64,000 bases of DNA from DATAVK01 sp036267755 (GTDB lineage Bacteria; Actinomycetota; Actinomycetes; JAFAQI01), in NCBI GenBank assembly GCA_036267755.1, contig DATAVK010000134.1, positions 1 to 64,000 of the forward strand, in the 5' to 3' direction. Positions 34,274-42,364 of this stretch are shown here, in pieces (the stretch's first letter is position 1; every line of letters starts with the position of its first letter). Below the pieces are notes generated by a model that did not search any database, was not told where the DNA came from, and saw only the letters and a list, made by a program, of their open reading frames with translations. Both the position numbers and the translations under genes were made by a program.

Positions 34274-34708
34274 CTAGCGGGTGGCCGACCAGGCCGCTCG
34301 CAGCTCGGCGATCAGGCGGTCCAGGGCCGCCGGATCAGGGGTAGCAGCAAGCGTCTCGAGCACGTCGCCGCCGATCACGGCGGTCACGTCGGCAAGGGCG
34401 TAGTCGGGCAGGTCGGGAATCTCGTGCAGCTCGGTCGACTCGACGGCTGCATCGAGGACGGCAAGTTCCTGGAGCAGCCGGGCCACTGGCTCGCGGCGCG
34501 TCGACCATGCGCGGGCCGTGAGCTGGGTCATCCGGCGGATCAGGCGGTTGAGCTCGGCGGCCGCGAGGCTGAGCAGTTCGTCGTACCCCTCGCCGCCCCC
34601 TGCAGTCACCTCAGAGAGCGTATGTGGGGATGAAACTGCCTCTTGTCCCGCACGCGGGTCTGCGGGAGGCTGTTGGCCAAACGTCCGTCCGCCACGGGAG
34701 GCGCTCAT
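34274..34708 (-). CDS. Small conserved protein of unknown function
   Basis: Up to 144 residues, soluble, mostly helical from residue 38 on (LLSLAAAELNRLIRRMTQLTARAWSTRRE ... LADVTAVIGGDVLETLA). The pattern resembles unnamed actinobacterial helical proteins; no motif assigns a function. The first ATG (34708) overlaps the start codon of the divergent DUF4287 gene, so translation more likely begins at GTG 34609 (VTAGGGEGYDEL), giving 111 residues. I kept the long form and flag the doubt. Confidence 0.6.
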   Translation of the reverse strand: MSASRGGRTFGQQPPADPRAGQEAVSSPHTLSEVTAGGGEGYDELLSLAAAELNRLIRRMTQLTARAWSTRREPVARLLQELAVLDAAVESTELHEIPDLPDYALADVTAVIGGDVLETLAATPDPAALDRLIAELRAAWSATR

Positions 34709-34934
34709 GTCGATGCCCCAATCTGAGTCGACTCACCAGTCGCTACTGGCGAGGATCCCGACGGCAACGGGGCGCGACCTGCGCACATGGCTGGGCTGCC
34801 TGGACAACGGACCTGGGCTACTCCGCTTCGACGAGCGCGTCGACTGGCTCCGCGACGAGCACGGCATTCCTCACGGTTACGCGCGTGCGATCGTCCACGA
34901 GCACGACAAACGGCGGGCAGCGGCGCGCAGCTAA
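34707..34934 (+). CDS. DUF4287 domain small protein
   Basis: 75 residues from ATG at 34707, preceded by GGGAGG. The whole protein is one DUF4287 unit: TGRDLRTWLGCLD, then GLLRFDERVDWLRDEHGIPHGYARAIVHEHD. The family is small, soluble and of unknown function, common in actinobacteria. It is followed 10 bp later by the PPOX gene on the same strand, so they probably form one transcript. Confidence 0.82.
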   Translation: MSMPQSESTHQSLLARIPTATGRDLRTWLGCLDNGPGLLRFDERVDWLRDEHGIPHGYARAIVHEHDKRRAAARS

Positions 34935-34944
34935 CGGCCGCGAT

Positions 34945-35355
34945 ATGGACCTCGACGACGCCCGCGCGGTGATCCGCGAGCAGCACCATGCGGTGCTGGC
35001 CACGATGCGCCGCGACGGGACGCCGCAGCTCTCGCCGGTGGCAGCCACTGTCGACGCCGAAGGCCGGGTCGTGGTGTCCTCCCGCGAGACAGCCGTGAAG
35101 ACGAAGAACGTACGACGGGACCCCCGGGCCTGGCTCTGCGTGTTCCCGGACGGCTTCTTCGGCCGCTGGGTCCAGGTCGAGGGAACTGTCGACGTGGCCT
35201 CGCTTCCCGAGGCGATGGACGGGCTCGTCGAGTACTACCGATCCGTGTCCGGCGAGCACCCCGACTGGGATGACTACCGAGCCGCGATGCAGCGTGAGCA
35301 GCGAGTCCTGATCCGGCTCGAGCTCACCCGCGCCGGACCGGACGTGTCCGGCTAG
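34945..35355 (+). CDS. PPOX-class (probably F420-dependent) oxidoreductase
   Basis: 136 residues, split-barrel flavin/deazaflavin-binding fold. Family features are the N-terminal LDDARAVIREQHHAVLATMRRDGTPQLSPV, the strand VVVSSRETAVKTKNVRRDPRA (phosphate contacts by Lys/Arg), and FGRWVQVEGTV. Mycobacterial relatives (Rv1155 type) use coenzyme F420. The ATG at 34945 starts the family domain directly; an open stretch in front is not used. It ends 4 bp into the convergent MaoC gene's stop region. Confidence 0.88.
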   Translation: MDLDDARAVIREQHHAVLATMRRDGTPQLSPVAATVDAEGRVVVSSRETAVKTKNVRRDPRAWLCVFPDGFFGRWVQVEGTVDVASLPEAMDGLVEYYRSVSGEHPDWDDYRAAMQREQRVLIRLELTRAGPDVSG

Positions 35356-35828
35356 CCGTAGACGAGCCGAGCGATCCAGTCGGCCACCAGCGCCGGCTTG
35401 TCCTCACCCTCGATCTCCACCGTCATGGTCCGGGTGGTCTGCAGGGTGTTCTCGTCCTTGCGGTCGACGGCGGACAGCACGCTCGACACCCGGATCCGGG
35501 ATCCCACCTTCACCGGGTTGATGAAGCGCACCTTGTCGAATCCGTAGTTGACGCCCATGACGATGCCGTCGAAGCGCTCCGGCGGCTGCTCGATCGAGCC
35601 CGACAGGTGGGTGAGCAGTGAGAGCGTCAGGAAGCCGTGGGCGATCGTCGTACCCCAGGGCGAGAGCTCGGCGGCCTGCTTCGGGTCGACGTGAATGAAC
35701 TGGTGGTCTTCGGTCACGTCGGCGAAGTCATTGATCCGCTCCTGCGTGATCTCGAACCACTCACCGGTGCCTTCGGACTGGCCAACGGCTTCGCTCAGCA
35801 GTTTGTAGGCGTCGTCACCCTTGCTCAT
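35352..35828 (-). CDS. MaoC-family hot-dog dehydratase
   Basis: 158 residues. The hydratase motif is WFEITQERINDFADVTEDHQFIHVD followed by PWGTTIAHGFLTLSLL, the Asp and His being the catalytic pair of (R)-specific enoyl-CoA hydratases. Single hot-dog domain, so probably a homodimer. ATG at 35828 has GAGAGGA nine bases ahead. Convergent with PPOX. Likely acts on acyl-CoA; the chain length is unknown. Confidence 0.9.
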   Translation of the reverse strand: MSKGDDAYKLLSEAVGQSEGTGEWFEITQERINDFADVTEDHQFIHVDPKQAAELSPWGTTIAHGFLTLSLLTHLSGSIEQPPERFDGIVMGVNYGFDKVRFINPVKVGSRIRVSSVLSAVDRKDENTLQTTRTMTVEIEGEDKPALVADWIARLVYG

Positions 35829-35914
35829 GAACGTCCTCTCTCGATGTGCCTGATCACCGACCGGCGGTCGCCGGAACGGTTCGTGCTGCCAGCGTCGAGT
35901 TCGCACCCAGCCGG

Positions 35915-35986
35915 TGCCCCCGGTCGGACTCGAACCGACACTGGACCCGTTTTAAGCGAGCTGCCTCTACGTTGGGCTACGGGGGC
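35915..35986 (-). tRNA. Class-I tRNA with UAA anticodon (tRNA-Leu-like, atypical)
   Basis: Folding the complement strand gives a perfect 7-bp acceptor stem (GCCCCCG with CGGGGGC), a weak D arm with three pairs, a 5-bp anticodon stem with loop CTTAAAA (anticodon TAA), a 5-base variable region (CCAGT), and a perfect 5-bp T arm with loop TTCGAGT. The discriminator is A and CCA is not encoded. A UAA anticodon reads UUA leucine, but leucine tRNAs normally have a long variable arm (class II); this one does not. The D loop also lacks the usual GG pair. It is a real cloverleaf, but its amino acid identity and function are uncertain. Confidence 0.8.
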
Positions 35987-36017
35987 CAACGCCACCGTAG
36001 CGAGCGGCGGCCGCTCG

Positions 36018-37334
36018 TCATCGTGTCTTGGCCGCCTCCCTGAACGCTCCTTTCGGGTCGGCGAACGACCCGAACGACACGATCTCGCGACGGAAGAACA
36101 GGGCAAGCGTCCAGTCGCTCGCGACCCGCAGCTTCCGGTTGGTCGTCGGCACCCGCGACAGGTGGTAGGTCCGGTGCATGAACCAGGCAGGCAGTCCGCG
36201 CAGCTTGACGCCGTAGACCTCGGCGACTCCGCGGTGCAGGCCGAGGCTCGCCACCGACCCCGCGTAGGCATGCCGGTAGTCCGTGAGCGGCTCACCGCGC
36301 AGCGACGCCACCACGTTGTCCGCCAGCCGTTTGGCCTGGCGCACCGCATGCTGCGCCGTCGGGCCGCACAACGCTTTCGGATCTTGCTTAGTCAGGTCGC
36401 GGACCGCGGCGCAGTCGCCGGCGGACCAGGCGCCCGCGACGCCGCGGACCCGCAGGTCGGGAGTGCACCGCAGCCGGCCCTTGTCATCCCGTGGCAAGTC
36501 GGTCGACTCGAGCATTGGGTTCGGGCGGACGCCAGCGGTCCACACCACCGTCTCGGCCTCGAACCGTTCCCCGTCGGAGAGCTCGATGTGGCCGTCGACG
36601 ACCGATTCGACACGGGTGTTCGGGCGTACCTCGATGTCACGCTGCTCCAGCTGTTCGACCGTGTACTCAGCCATGTCCTCGCTGACCTCGGGCAGGATCC
36701 GACCGGTGGCCTCGACCATCACCCACCGCATGTCCCGGGGCGTCAACTCGGGGTAGAAGCGCATCGCGCTTCTTGCCATGTCTTCTAGTTCGGCGATGGC
36801 CTCTATTCCGGCGTAGCCGGCGCCGATAAAGACAAAGGAGAGCGCCCGACGACGGATCTTGACGTCATCGGTCGACGCGGCGAGATCGAGGCGGGCAAGA
36901 ACATGGTTGCGCAGGTAAATGGCCTCGGCCACGGTCTTGAAGCCGATGCCACGCTCGGCCAATCCAGGGATCGGCAGCGTGCGCGCGATCGAGCCGGGTG
37001 CCACGACGATCACGTCGTACCGGAGGTCGCGTTGCTCACCCTCCTCGGGCGCGAATCGGGCGGTTCGGGCGGCGTGGTCGATCGAGATGATGCGCCCCGT
37101 GAGCAACCGGCATCCCTCGAGCACCTTGCGCAACGGCACCACCACATGACGCGGCTCGAGGTTGCCCGCCGCGGACTCCGGAAGGAACGGCTGGTAGGTC
37201 ATGTAGGACTGCGCGTCGACAACGGTGATAGTCGCCTCAGTGCGCGGCAACCTACGCTTGAGGCGCAGCGCGGCGTACATGCCGACATACCCCCCGCCGA
37301 CCACGAGGATGTCCGGTGTCTTCGCTAGTGCCAC
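36018..37334 (-). CDS. ndh: Type II NADH dehydrogenase (NDH-2)
   Basis: 438 residues. Two dinucleotide folds are clear: FAD-binding VVGGGYVGMYAALRL at the N-terminus and NADH-binding FVFIGAGYAGIEAIAEL near residue 165, with the ATGR...P loop and FAD-closing GAWSAGDCAAV. The C-terminal DWTLALFFRREIVSFGSF is the amphipathic membrane anchor typical of NDH-2. It passes electrons from NADH to menaquinone without pumping protons. GTG start at 37334; divergent from the MFS-GGDEF-EAL gene. Confidence 0.92.
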   Translation of the reverse strand: MALAKTPDILVVGGGYVGMYAALRLKRRLPRTEATITVVDAQSYMTYQPFLPESAAGNLEPRHVVVPLRKVLEGCRLLTGRIISIDHAARTARFAPEEGEQRDLRYDVIVVAPGSIARTLPIPGLAERGIGFKTVAEAIYLRNHVLARLDLAASTDDVKIRRRALSFVFIGAGYAGIEAIAELEDMARSAMRFYPELTPRDMRWVMVEATGRILPEVSEDMAEYTVEQLEQRDIEVRPNTRVESVVDGHIELSDGERFEAETVVWTAGVRPNPMLESTDLPRDDKGRLRCTPDLRVRGVAGAWSAGDCAAVRDLTKQDPKALCGPTAQHAVRQAKRLADNVVASLRGEPLTDYRHAYAGSVASLGLHRGVAEVYGVKLRGLPAWFMHRTYHLSRVPTTNRKLRVASDWTLALFFRREIVSFGSFADPKGAFREAAKTR

Positions 37335-37373
37335 GTCAGGGTCCTTACCCAGCCGGACCGTGCCAATACGGCG

Positions 37374-37390
37374 ATCGGTCGACGACCGAT
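37374..37390. promoter_or_regulatory. 17-bp palindrome between ndh and the MFS-GGDEF-EAL gene
   Basis: Arms ATCGGTC and GACCGAT are exact reverse complements around GAC, in the 91-bp divergent region. It could be an operator shared by both genes. GC-rich palindromes are common in such genomes, so confidence is modest. Confidence 0.35.
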
Positions 37391-37425
37391 GGGACAGTGG
37401 TGCAGCTCACACGACCAGGAAGGCC

Positions 37426-40400
37426 ATGACGGACACGCAGGCACCGCGCCGCATCACCTTTCGCGACACGCTGCGCAACCGCGAGTTCCGGGCGATGTTC
37501 TTCGCCGAGTCGCTCAGCATGGTTGGCAACCAGCTCGCGCTGGTAGCGGTCGCCCTACTCATCTACTCACGAACCCACTCAGCGCTGTATTCAGCGCTCA
37601 CCTACGCAGTGGGATACGCCCCGTGGCTACTGGTCGGGCCGATCCTCTCGGCATATGCCGACCGACTCCCACGGCGCACCGTCCTCGTGGTCTGCGACTT
37701 TCTCCGGGCAGTCCTAGTACTCGCGCTGATCTTGCCGGGCCTGCCGACGGCAGTCACGCTAGCGCTGCTCTTCCTCATCGCCCTGCTCGACCCGCCGTTC
37801 CTATCCGCGCGCGCCGCATTGCTCCCCGACGTCGTCGGCGAGGGGCCGATGTACGCGGCGTCGGCGAACCTCTCCAACCTGACGATCCAGCTCGGAACCG
37901 TGGCTGGTCTCGCCCTCGGTGGCCTTGTTGTCGCCGTGTCTGGCGTTCGTACCGCGCTGTTGGCTGACGCGGCGACTTTTGTCCTGTCAGCGGTGCTGAT
38001 GCAGTTCTGTGTCCGCCATCGTCCCGCCCCGCTCACAGGGACTTCAGCGCTGTGGGCAGATGTCCGCGCCGGGGCGCTTGTTGTTTTTCGGGAGCCAAAG
38101 CTTCGGTGGCTCGTCCTCACTACGTGGCTGATCTCTGCGGCCTGTATCGCGCCGTACGCGGTCGCCGTGCCGTATGCACGCGCTCACGGATACGGTTCTC
38201 TGACGGCTGGTCTGCTAGCGGCGGCCGTGCCTTTCGGAGGTGTCCTCGGCGCCCTTCTACTGGCGCGCATCCTCCCGTTGCGAGCAGCCGAGCCGCTGAT
38301 GTTGCCGATGGCCCTGCTGACGCCATTGCTGCTGGCGATAACGGCGGCAGACCCGCGTCCCGAACTCGTCGGGCCGCTTTGGGTCGTAGCCGGCATCACG
38401 AGCGCGATGATGCTCACCGCCAACCGAGTGTTTGTGGTCAGCGTGCCGAGCGAAATGCGTGGTCGGGCGTTCGGCATCGCTGTTGCTGGCTTGATGGGGG
38501 CCCAAGGGTTGGGCGCCCTACTCGCAGGGTTGATCGCCCAGCATGTGGGCTCGGCCCTAGCGGTTGCTGACCTGGCCCTTCCGGTGTTCGCAATGGTGGT
38601 GATCGTTTCCCTGACCTCGGCCTTTAGCCCGGAAGGGGATCGGCCGATGAACTCCGAGAACACTGCCCACGATGAGGATTCCACCATGCCGGCAGCATCG
38701 CGTCGGCCCGCGCTTCGGGTCTGGGCGTTGAACGCTGTTCTCGTTCTGTTCTCCGCCTTGGCTTTCTTCGGCTTGTCCGGGCACAGCACGTATCTCGACA
38801 TCAATCTGAGTCCGTGGTGGCTGCTCTTCCTCTTCGTGATTGGCATGGCGTACCCGGTCTCGTTCGAGTTCCGCAAGCAGTCCATGATCATCAGCTTCGA
38901 AACGGTCCCGCTCATTTGCGGGCTGCTGTTCCTCAGCCCGTTTACCTTGATCGCTATACGGGTCTTTGCCGTGCTCGTCACGGACGCCGCGATCCGTCGC
39001 CTCCCAGTCGTCCGATGGGTTTTCAACTGTGGGCTGACGGCGATTTGCACCTATCTGTCGATCGAGTTGTTCTCGCTGTTCAGTGGCGGCCAACATCAGG
39101 CGCATCCCGGCATCTGGCCGGCGATCTTTGCGTCCGTGGTCGCCGGTGAGGTCTGCTCGGTGCTCCTCGTGGGCGTCGCAGTCGGGCTCACCGACCACAC
39201 CTGGAAGCCGATCGAGTCGCTGCGAGTGCTCGCTTTTGCCATCCCGGTCAACGTCGTTGCGGCCTGCCTGGGCCTACTCGCGGCCGCAGCTTTGACCTAC
39301 GACGTCGCTACGGCCTGGGCTATCTCCATCTTCCTGTTGTTGTCGGTCGGCGCCATGCAGGTCTATCACCGCCTGTCGCAGCGGGCCGCCGCCCTGGATC
39401 GGTTGTACGCGGTTGCACGTGAGATGGGGCCGATCGCCGCCGATCCGGCCGACCTCGCGCCTGCCCTGACTCAGCTTCGCCGCATCATGCGCGCCGATGA
39501 ACTGGAGCTGTCGGTCACCACCAGTGCAGACCGATCGTTCGCAACCGTCGTTACGGTCTTCGATGACGAAAACTCGGGCGGCGAGGGCGTATCCGTCATG
39601 AAGCGTGCACTCGACGACGAGATGGAAGCGTCGCTCGACCCGCGGTTCAAAGCCCGCCTGTGGTTGCCACGATCTCGCCGTAGCCGCCAGGAGGCAGACC
39701 GGCTATCGACGAGGGTGTCCAGTGGCGACCGCACGTTAGGGGTCCTCTCCGCGATCGGCCGTACCGACCAGACGGCAACCTTCGAATCCTCCGACCTTCA
39801 CCTGCTCGAGGCAGCCGCTGACCAACTGGCCACGGCGCTCGAGAAGGGACGCCTGGTCGAGAGCCTCCGCCGGGCGGCCACCCGCGACGCCCTGACCGGG
39901 CTGGCGAACCTGGAGAGCCTCCGGTCATTCCTCGCGACGATGCTCGACACGGGGACTGGTGGAGTCCTCCTGCTGCTCGACATCGACCGCTTCCACGACG
40001 TCAACGACATGCTCGGCCACGATGCTGGCGACGCGGTTCTCGTCGAGGTGGCGCGCCGACTCGAGAGCTCCCCCAGCCATGGCGCGCTGACCGCACGAGT
40101 GGGCAGCGACCAGTTCGCGCTGGCCATCCCCGGAGCAGCCGGCAGCGAGGTCGCTCGGCTGGCTGCCCTCGCCGTGAAGTCACGCGTCGACGGCTCGCTG
40201 CGCTTCGCTGACGTCAGCGCCGATGTGCGCGTGACGGTTGGCGTCGCACGCTCGCCAGATCACGGCCACGACGCGCCGACCCTGCTGCGCCGGGCCGAGA
40301 TGGCGATGACGGTCGCCAAGGGCACCTCGTCAGGCATCGGTGAGTGGGAGCCCAGCTACGAACGCGACGGAAGCCGCCGGCTGCAGCTACTCGCGGGGCT

Positions 40401-41166
40401 CCGCGCCGCGCTCGCCGACGGCTCGCTTCGCGTCGAATACCAACCCAAGATCCGACTGGGCGGCGGTGAGGTGGTCGGGTTCGAGGCGCTGGTCCGCTGG
40501 CGACACCCGGAGATGGGACCGATCTCGCCCGACGAGTTCGTTCCGTTGGCCGAGGCCACCGGCTTGATCTCCGCCCTGACCAGTACGGTCCTTCGCACCG
40601 CCCTCAGCACCTGCCGCAGCTGGCACGACGCCGGCAAGCCGGTCGGAATCGCCGTCAACATCTCGGCCCGCAGCCTGGACGACCCCGTGCTTGTCGGGCA
40701 GGTCGCCGCCATGCTCACGGCCTGCGGCCTCGAGCCCCGCTGGCTCACCCTGGAGATCACCGAGAGCAGCGTCATGGAGAACCATGAGCGCAGCCTCGAG
40801 GTGTTGCGACAGCTCCGGATGCTCGGCGTCCGGCTCTCGATCGACGACTTCGGTACCGGCTACTCCTCGCTCCACCAGCTCCGCGGCCTGCCGGTCCACG
40901 AGGTCAAGATCGATCGATCGTTCGTCGAGGTGGTGGACGGCGACGGAGCGGACCGCGCCGTGGTCCGCGCGGTCGTCGAGCTGTGCGTTTCACTCGGCCT
41001 GACGTCCGTGGCGGAGGGCGTAGAAAAGGCCTCCCAGGCCTACGCACTCGAATCGCTCGGTGTCGACCAGGTCCAGGGGTTCTTCCACAGTCGGCCGATG
41101 GCGCCCGGCGCTGCCCTCGAGTGGCTGCTGCCTCGGCGCGTCGTCAGCATCCCGATCAACAACTAG
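37426..41166 (+). CDS. MFS transporter fused to membrane sensor, GAF-like, degenerate GGDEF and EAL domains
   Basis: A single 1246-residue frame. Residues 1-405: MFS transporter with 12 segments and motif-A loop LSAYADRLPRRTVLV. Residues ~430-645: second membrane module. Residues ~660-810: GAF-like. GGDEF at ~820-980, with DALTGLANLES at 821 but GSDQF at 893-897 in place of GGDEF and no RxxD inhibitory site, so it is probably not a cyclase. EAL at ~990-1235 with EAL (1020), EITES, DDFGTGYSS (1140-1148), KIDRSF and AEGVE all intact, so c-di-GMP hydrolysis is likely. ATG at 37426 follows AGGAAGG. An internal ATG (38647, residue 408) behind GGAAGGGGA could give the signalling half alone. A transporter joined in frame to an EAL protein is unusual. 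Confidence 0.88.
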   Translation: MTDTQAPRRITFRDTLRNREFRAMFFAESLSMVGNQLALVAVALLIYSRTHSALYSALTYAVGYAPWLLVGPILSAYADRLPRRTVLVVCDFLRAVLVLALILPGLPTAVTLALLFLIALLDPPFLSARAALLPDVVGEGPMYAASANLSNLTIQLGTVAGLALGGLVVAVSGVRTALLADAATFVLSAVLMQFCVRHRPAPLTGTSALWADVRAGALVVFREPKLRWLVLTTWLISAACIAPYAVAVPYARAHGYGSLTAGLLAAAVPFGGVLGALLLARILPLRAAEPLMLPMALLTPLLLAITAADPRPELVGPLWVVAGITSAMMLTANRVFVVSVPSEMRGRAFGIAVAGLMGAQGLGALLAGLIAQHVGSALAVADLALPVFAMVVIVSLTSAFSPEGDRPMNSENTAHDEDSTMPAASRRPALRVWALNAVLVLFSALAFFGLSGHSTYLDINLSPWWLLFLFVIGMAYPVSFEFRKQSMIISFETVPLICGLLFLSPFTLIAIRVFAVLVTDAAIRRLPVVRWVFNCGLTAICTYLSIELFSLFSGGQHQAHPGIWPAIFASVVAGEVCSVLLVGVAVGLTDHTWKPIESLRVLAFAIPVNVVAACLGLLAAAALTYDVATAWAISIFLLLSVGAMQVYHRLSQRAAALDRLYAVAREMGPIAADPADLAPALTQLRRIMRADELELSVTTSADRSFATVVTVFDDENSGGEGVSVMKRALDDEMEASLDPRFKARLWLPRSRRSRQEADRLSTRVSSGDRTLGVLSAIGRTDQTATFESSDLHLLEAAADQLATALEKGRLVESLRRAATRDALTGLANLESLRSFLATMLDTGTGGVLLLLDIDRFHDVNDMLGHDAGDAVLVEVARRLESSPSHGALTARVGSDQFALAIPGAAGSEVARLAALAVKSRVDGSLRFADVSADVRVTVGVARSPDHGHDAPTLLRRAEMAMTVAKGTSSGIGEWEPSYERDGSRRLQLLAGLRAALADGSLRVEYQPKIRLGGGEVVGFEALVRWRHPEMGPISPDEFVPLAEATGLISALTSTVLRTALSTCRSWHDAGKPVGIAVNISARSLDDPVLVGQVAAMLTACGLEPRWLTLEITESSVMENHERSLEVLRQLRMLGVRLSIDDFGTGYSSLHQLRGLPVHEVKIDRSFVEVVDGDGADRAVVRAVVELCVSLGLTSVAEGVEKASQAYALESLGVDQVQGFFHSRPMAPGAALEWLLPRRVVSIPINN

Positions 41167-41180
41167 TCCAGAAACGCCAG

Positions 41181-41222
41181 AGGGGCCCAGGTCGGCGCGT
41201 TAGTCACCGACTTCTGGCCCCT
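41181..41222. terminator. Hairpin after the MFS-GGDEF-EAL gene
   Basis: Arms AGGGGCC and GGCCCCT plus inner GTCGG and CCGAC form a long stem around an 11-base loop, 15 bp after the stop at 41166. It lies in the 312-base space 41167-41478 and probably ends transcription of the large gene; being symmetric it could also stop the 8-codon ORF's transcript coming the other way. No clear T tract. Confidence 0.6.
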
Positions 41223-41243
41223 CGTGAGCGTACGGGCGAATGC

Positions 41244-41270
41244 TCAGCCCCAGCGAACGATCTGTGTCAT
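41244..41270 (-). CDS. 8-residue ORF with strong ribosome binding site
   Basis: ATG at 41268-41270 reads MTQIVRWG then TGA. It is preceded by AGAGGAGGAACC, as good a ribosome site as any in the window, and followed by the hairpin at 41181-41222. No same-strand gene follows, so it is not a simple leader of a downstream operon; the next genes on that side are convergent. It may be a small regulatory transcript, a peptide signal, or chance. The rest of 41271-41478 holds no other ORF; a GGAGCA/TGCTCC stem lies near 41406-41425. Confidence 0.4.
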   Translation of the reverse strand: MTQIVRWG

Positions 41271-41478
41271 GGTTCCTCCTCTGCGGCCGATCCGGTCCTG
41301 AGGCCAGTGTGGGCCATTTGGCCTAACTGCGCTAGCCCGATCAGAGTATCGGATGCTCACAGGGTGTCACCAAAAACGGACACTTTGGCTGATTTGTCGA
41401 CGGCGCGGAGCAATGGACTGCTCCAAATGGCTCAAGGTGGTACGCAATCGTGCCGATATGTCAGCCGAACGGTGCCGT

Positions 41479-42312
41479 CTACCGACCGCCAGGGGTCGAA
41501 CCGCGTTCGGCGTCGGACTCACGGTGTGTGACTGCCCACGCCTTGGCCCGCTCGATGACCGCGTCGAGCATGGGCTCGGTCAACCGGCCGGTGAAGGTAT
41601 TCTGCTGGCTCGGGTGGTAGCACCCCAGAACGAGCAGGCCATCAAGCTCGACCTCGGCACGATGACCGAACCGTCGGGCGGGGCGAGGTACGGCGTACCC
41701 GAGGTCCCTCAGGACCGGCCACAGCGCGCCCCAGGCGAACCCGCCCAGTACGACGATGACCCGAAGCCGCGGCCTCAGTAGCGCGAGCTCACGCTGCATC
41801 CACGGCCGGCAGGTGTCTCGCTCCTGAGGAGTCGGTGAGTTCGCCGGCGGCGCGCACCGGACAGCGGCGAACATCCGTACGTCGATGAGCTCCTGCCCGT
41901 CATCGGCACGCTCCGAGGTCGGGAGCGTGGCCAGGCCGCCTCGATACAGCGCCGCGAACAGCCAGTCGCCGCTGCGATCCCCGGTGAAGACGCGGCCGGT
42001 GCGGTTCCCGCCGTGCGCCGCGGGGGCGAGTCCGACAATCGCGATAGCTGGCCGGTCAGCGCCCCAGCCGGGGATCGGGCGGCCCCAGTACGGCTCGTCG
42101 CGGAAGCTGGCGCGCTTGTCCGCCGCCACCCGCTCGCGCCACTCAACGAGTCGCGGACACGCTCGGCACACCGAAATCATCGCGGTGAGCGGCTCGAGGG
42201 CACTTGCCGTCCGGGCCAGCCGCGCCACGGCGAGCGCGTCGGTCGCCACCGGCGTCGAGGGGTCCGCGAGGTCCCCGGGCCATCCGGCACCCGGCTTCGC
42301 CACCACTGGCAC
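41479..42312 (-). CDS. Uracil-DNA glycosylase, family 5 (UdgB type)
   Basis: 277 residues. Motif 1 GLAPAAHGGNRTGRVFTGD and motif 2 CYHPSQQNTFTGRLTEPML are those of family 5 (UDGb), which removes uracil and some deaminated purines from DNA. Four Cys able to hold an iron-sulfur cluster are visible (CRACPR, RCAPP, DTCRPW). It corresponds to mycobacterial Rv1259. GTG start at 42312; the N-terminal ~35 residues are poorly defined, so the start may be later. Confidence 0.9.
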   Translation of the reverse strand: MPVVAKPGAGWPGDLADPSTPVATDALAVARLARTASALEPLTAMISVCRACPRLVEWRERVAADKRASFRDEPYWGRPIPGWGADRPAIAIVGLAPAAHGGNRTGRVFTGDRSGDWLFAALYRGGLATLPTSERADDGQELIDVRMFAAVRCAPPANSPTPQERDTCRPWMQRELALLRPRLRVIVVLGGFAWGALWPVLRDLGYAVPRPARRFGHRAEVELDGLLVLGCYHPSQQNTFTGRLTEPMLDAVIERAKAWAVTHRESDAERGSTPGGR

Positions 42313-42364
42313 ATCCCACCACGATGTTCACCACGCGACGCGACCGCTCTGCCACCATGCACCC

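Noticed and set aside
41885..42364. N-terminal extension of the DUF1275 protein
   Set aside because: Antisense to the uracil-DNA glycosylase gene, Ser/Arg-rich shadow sequence.
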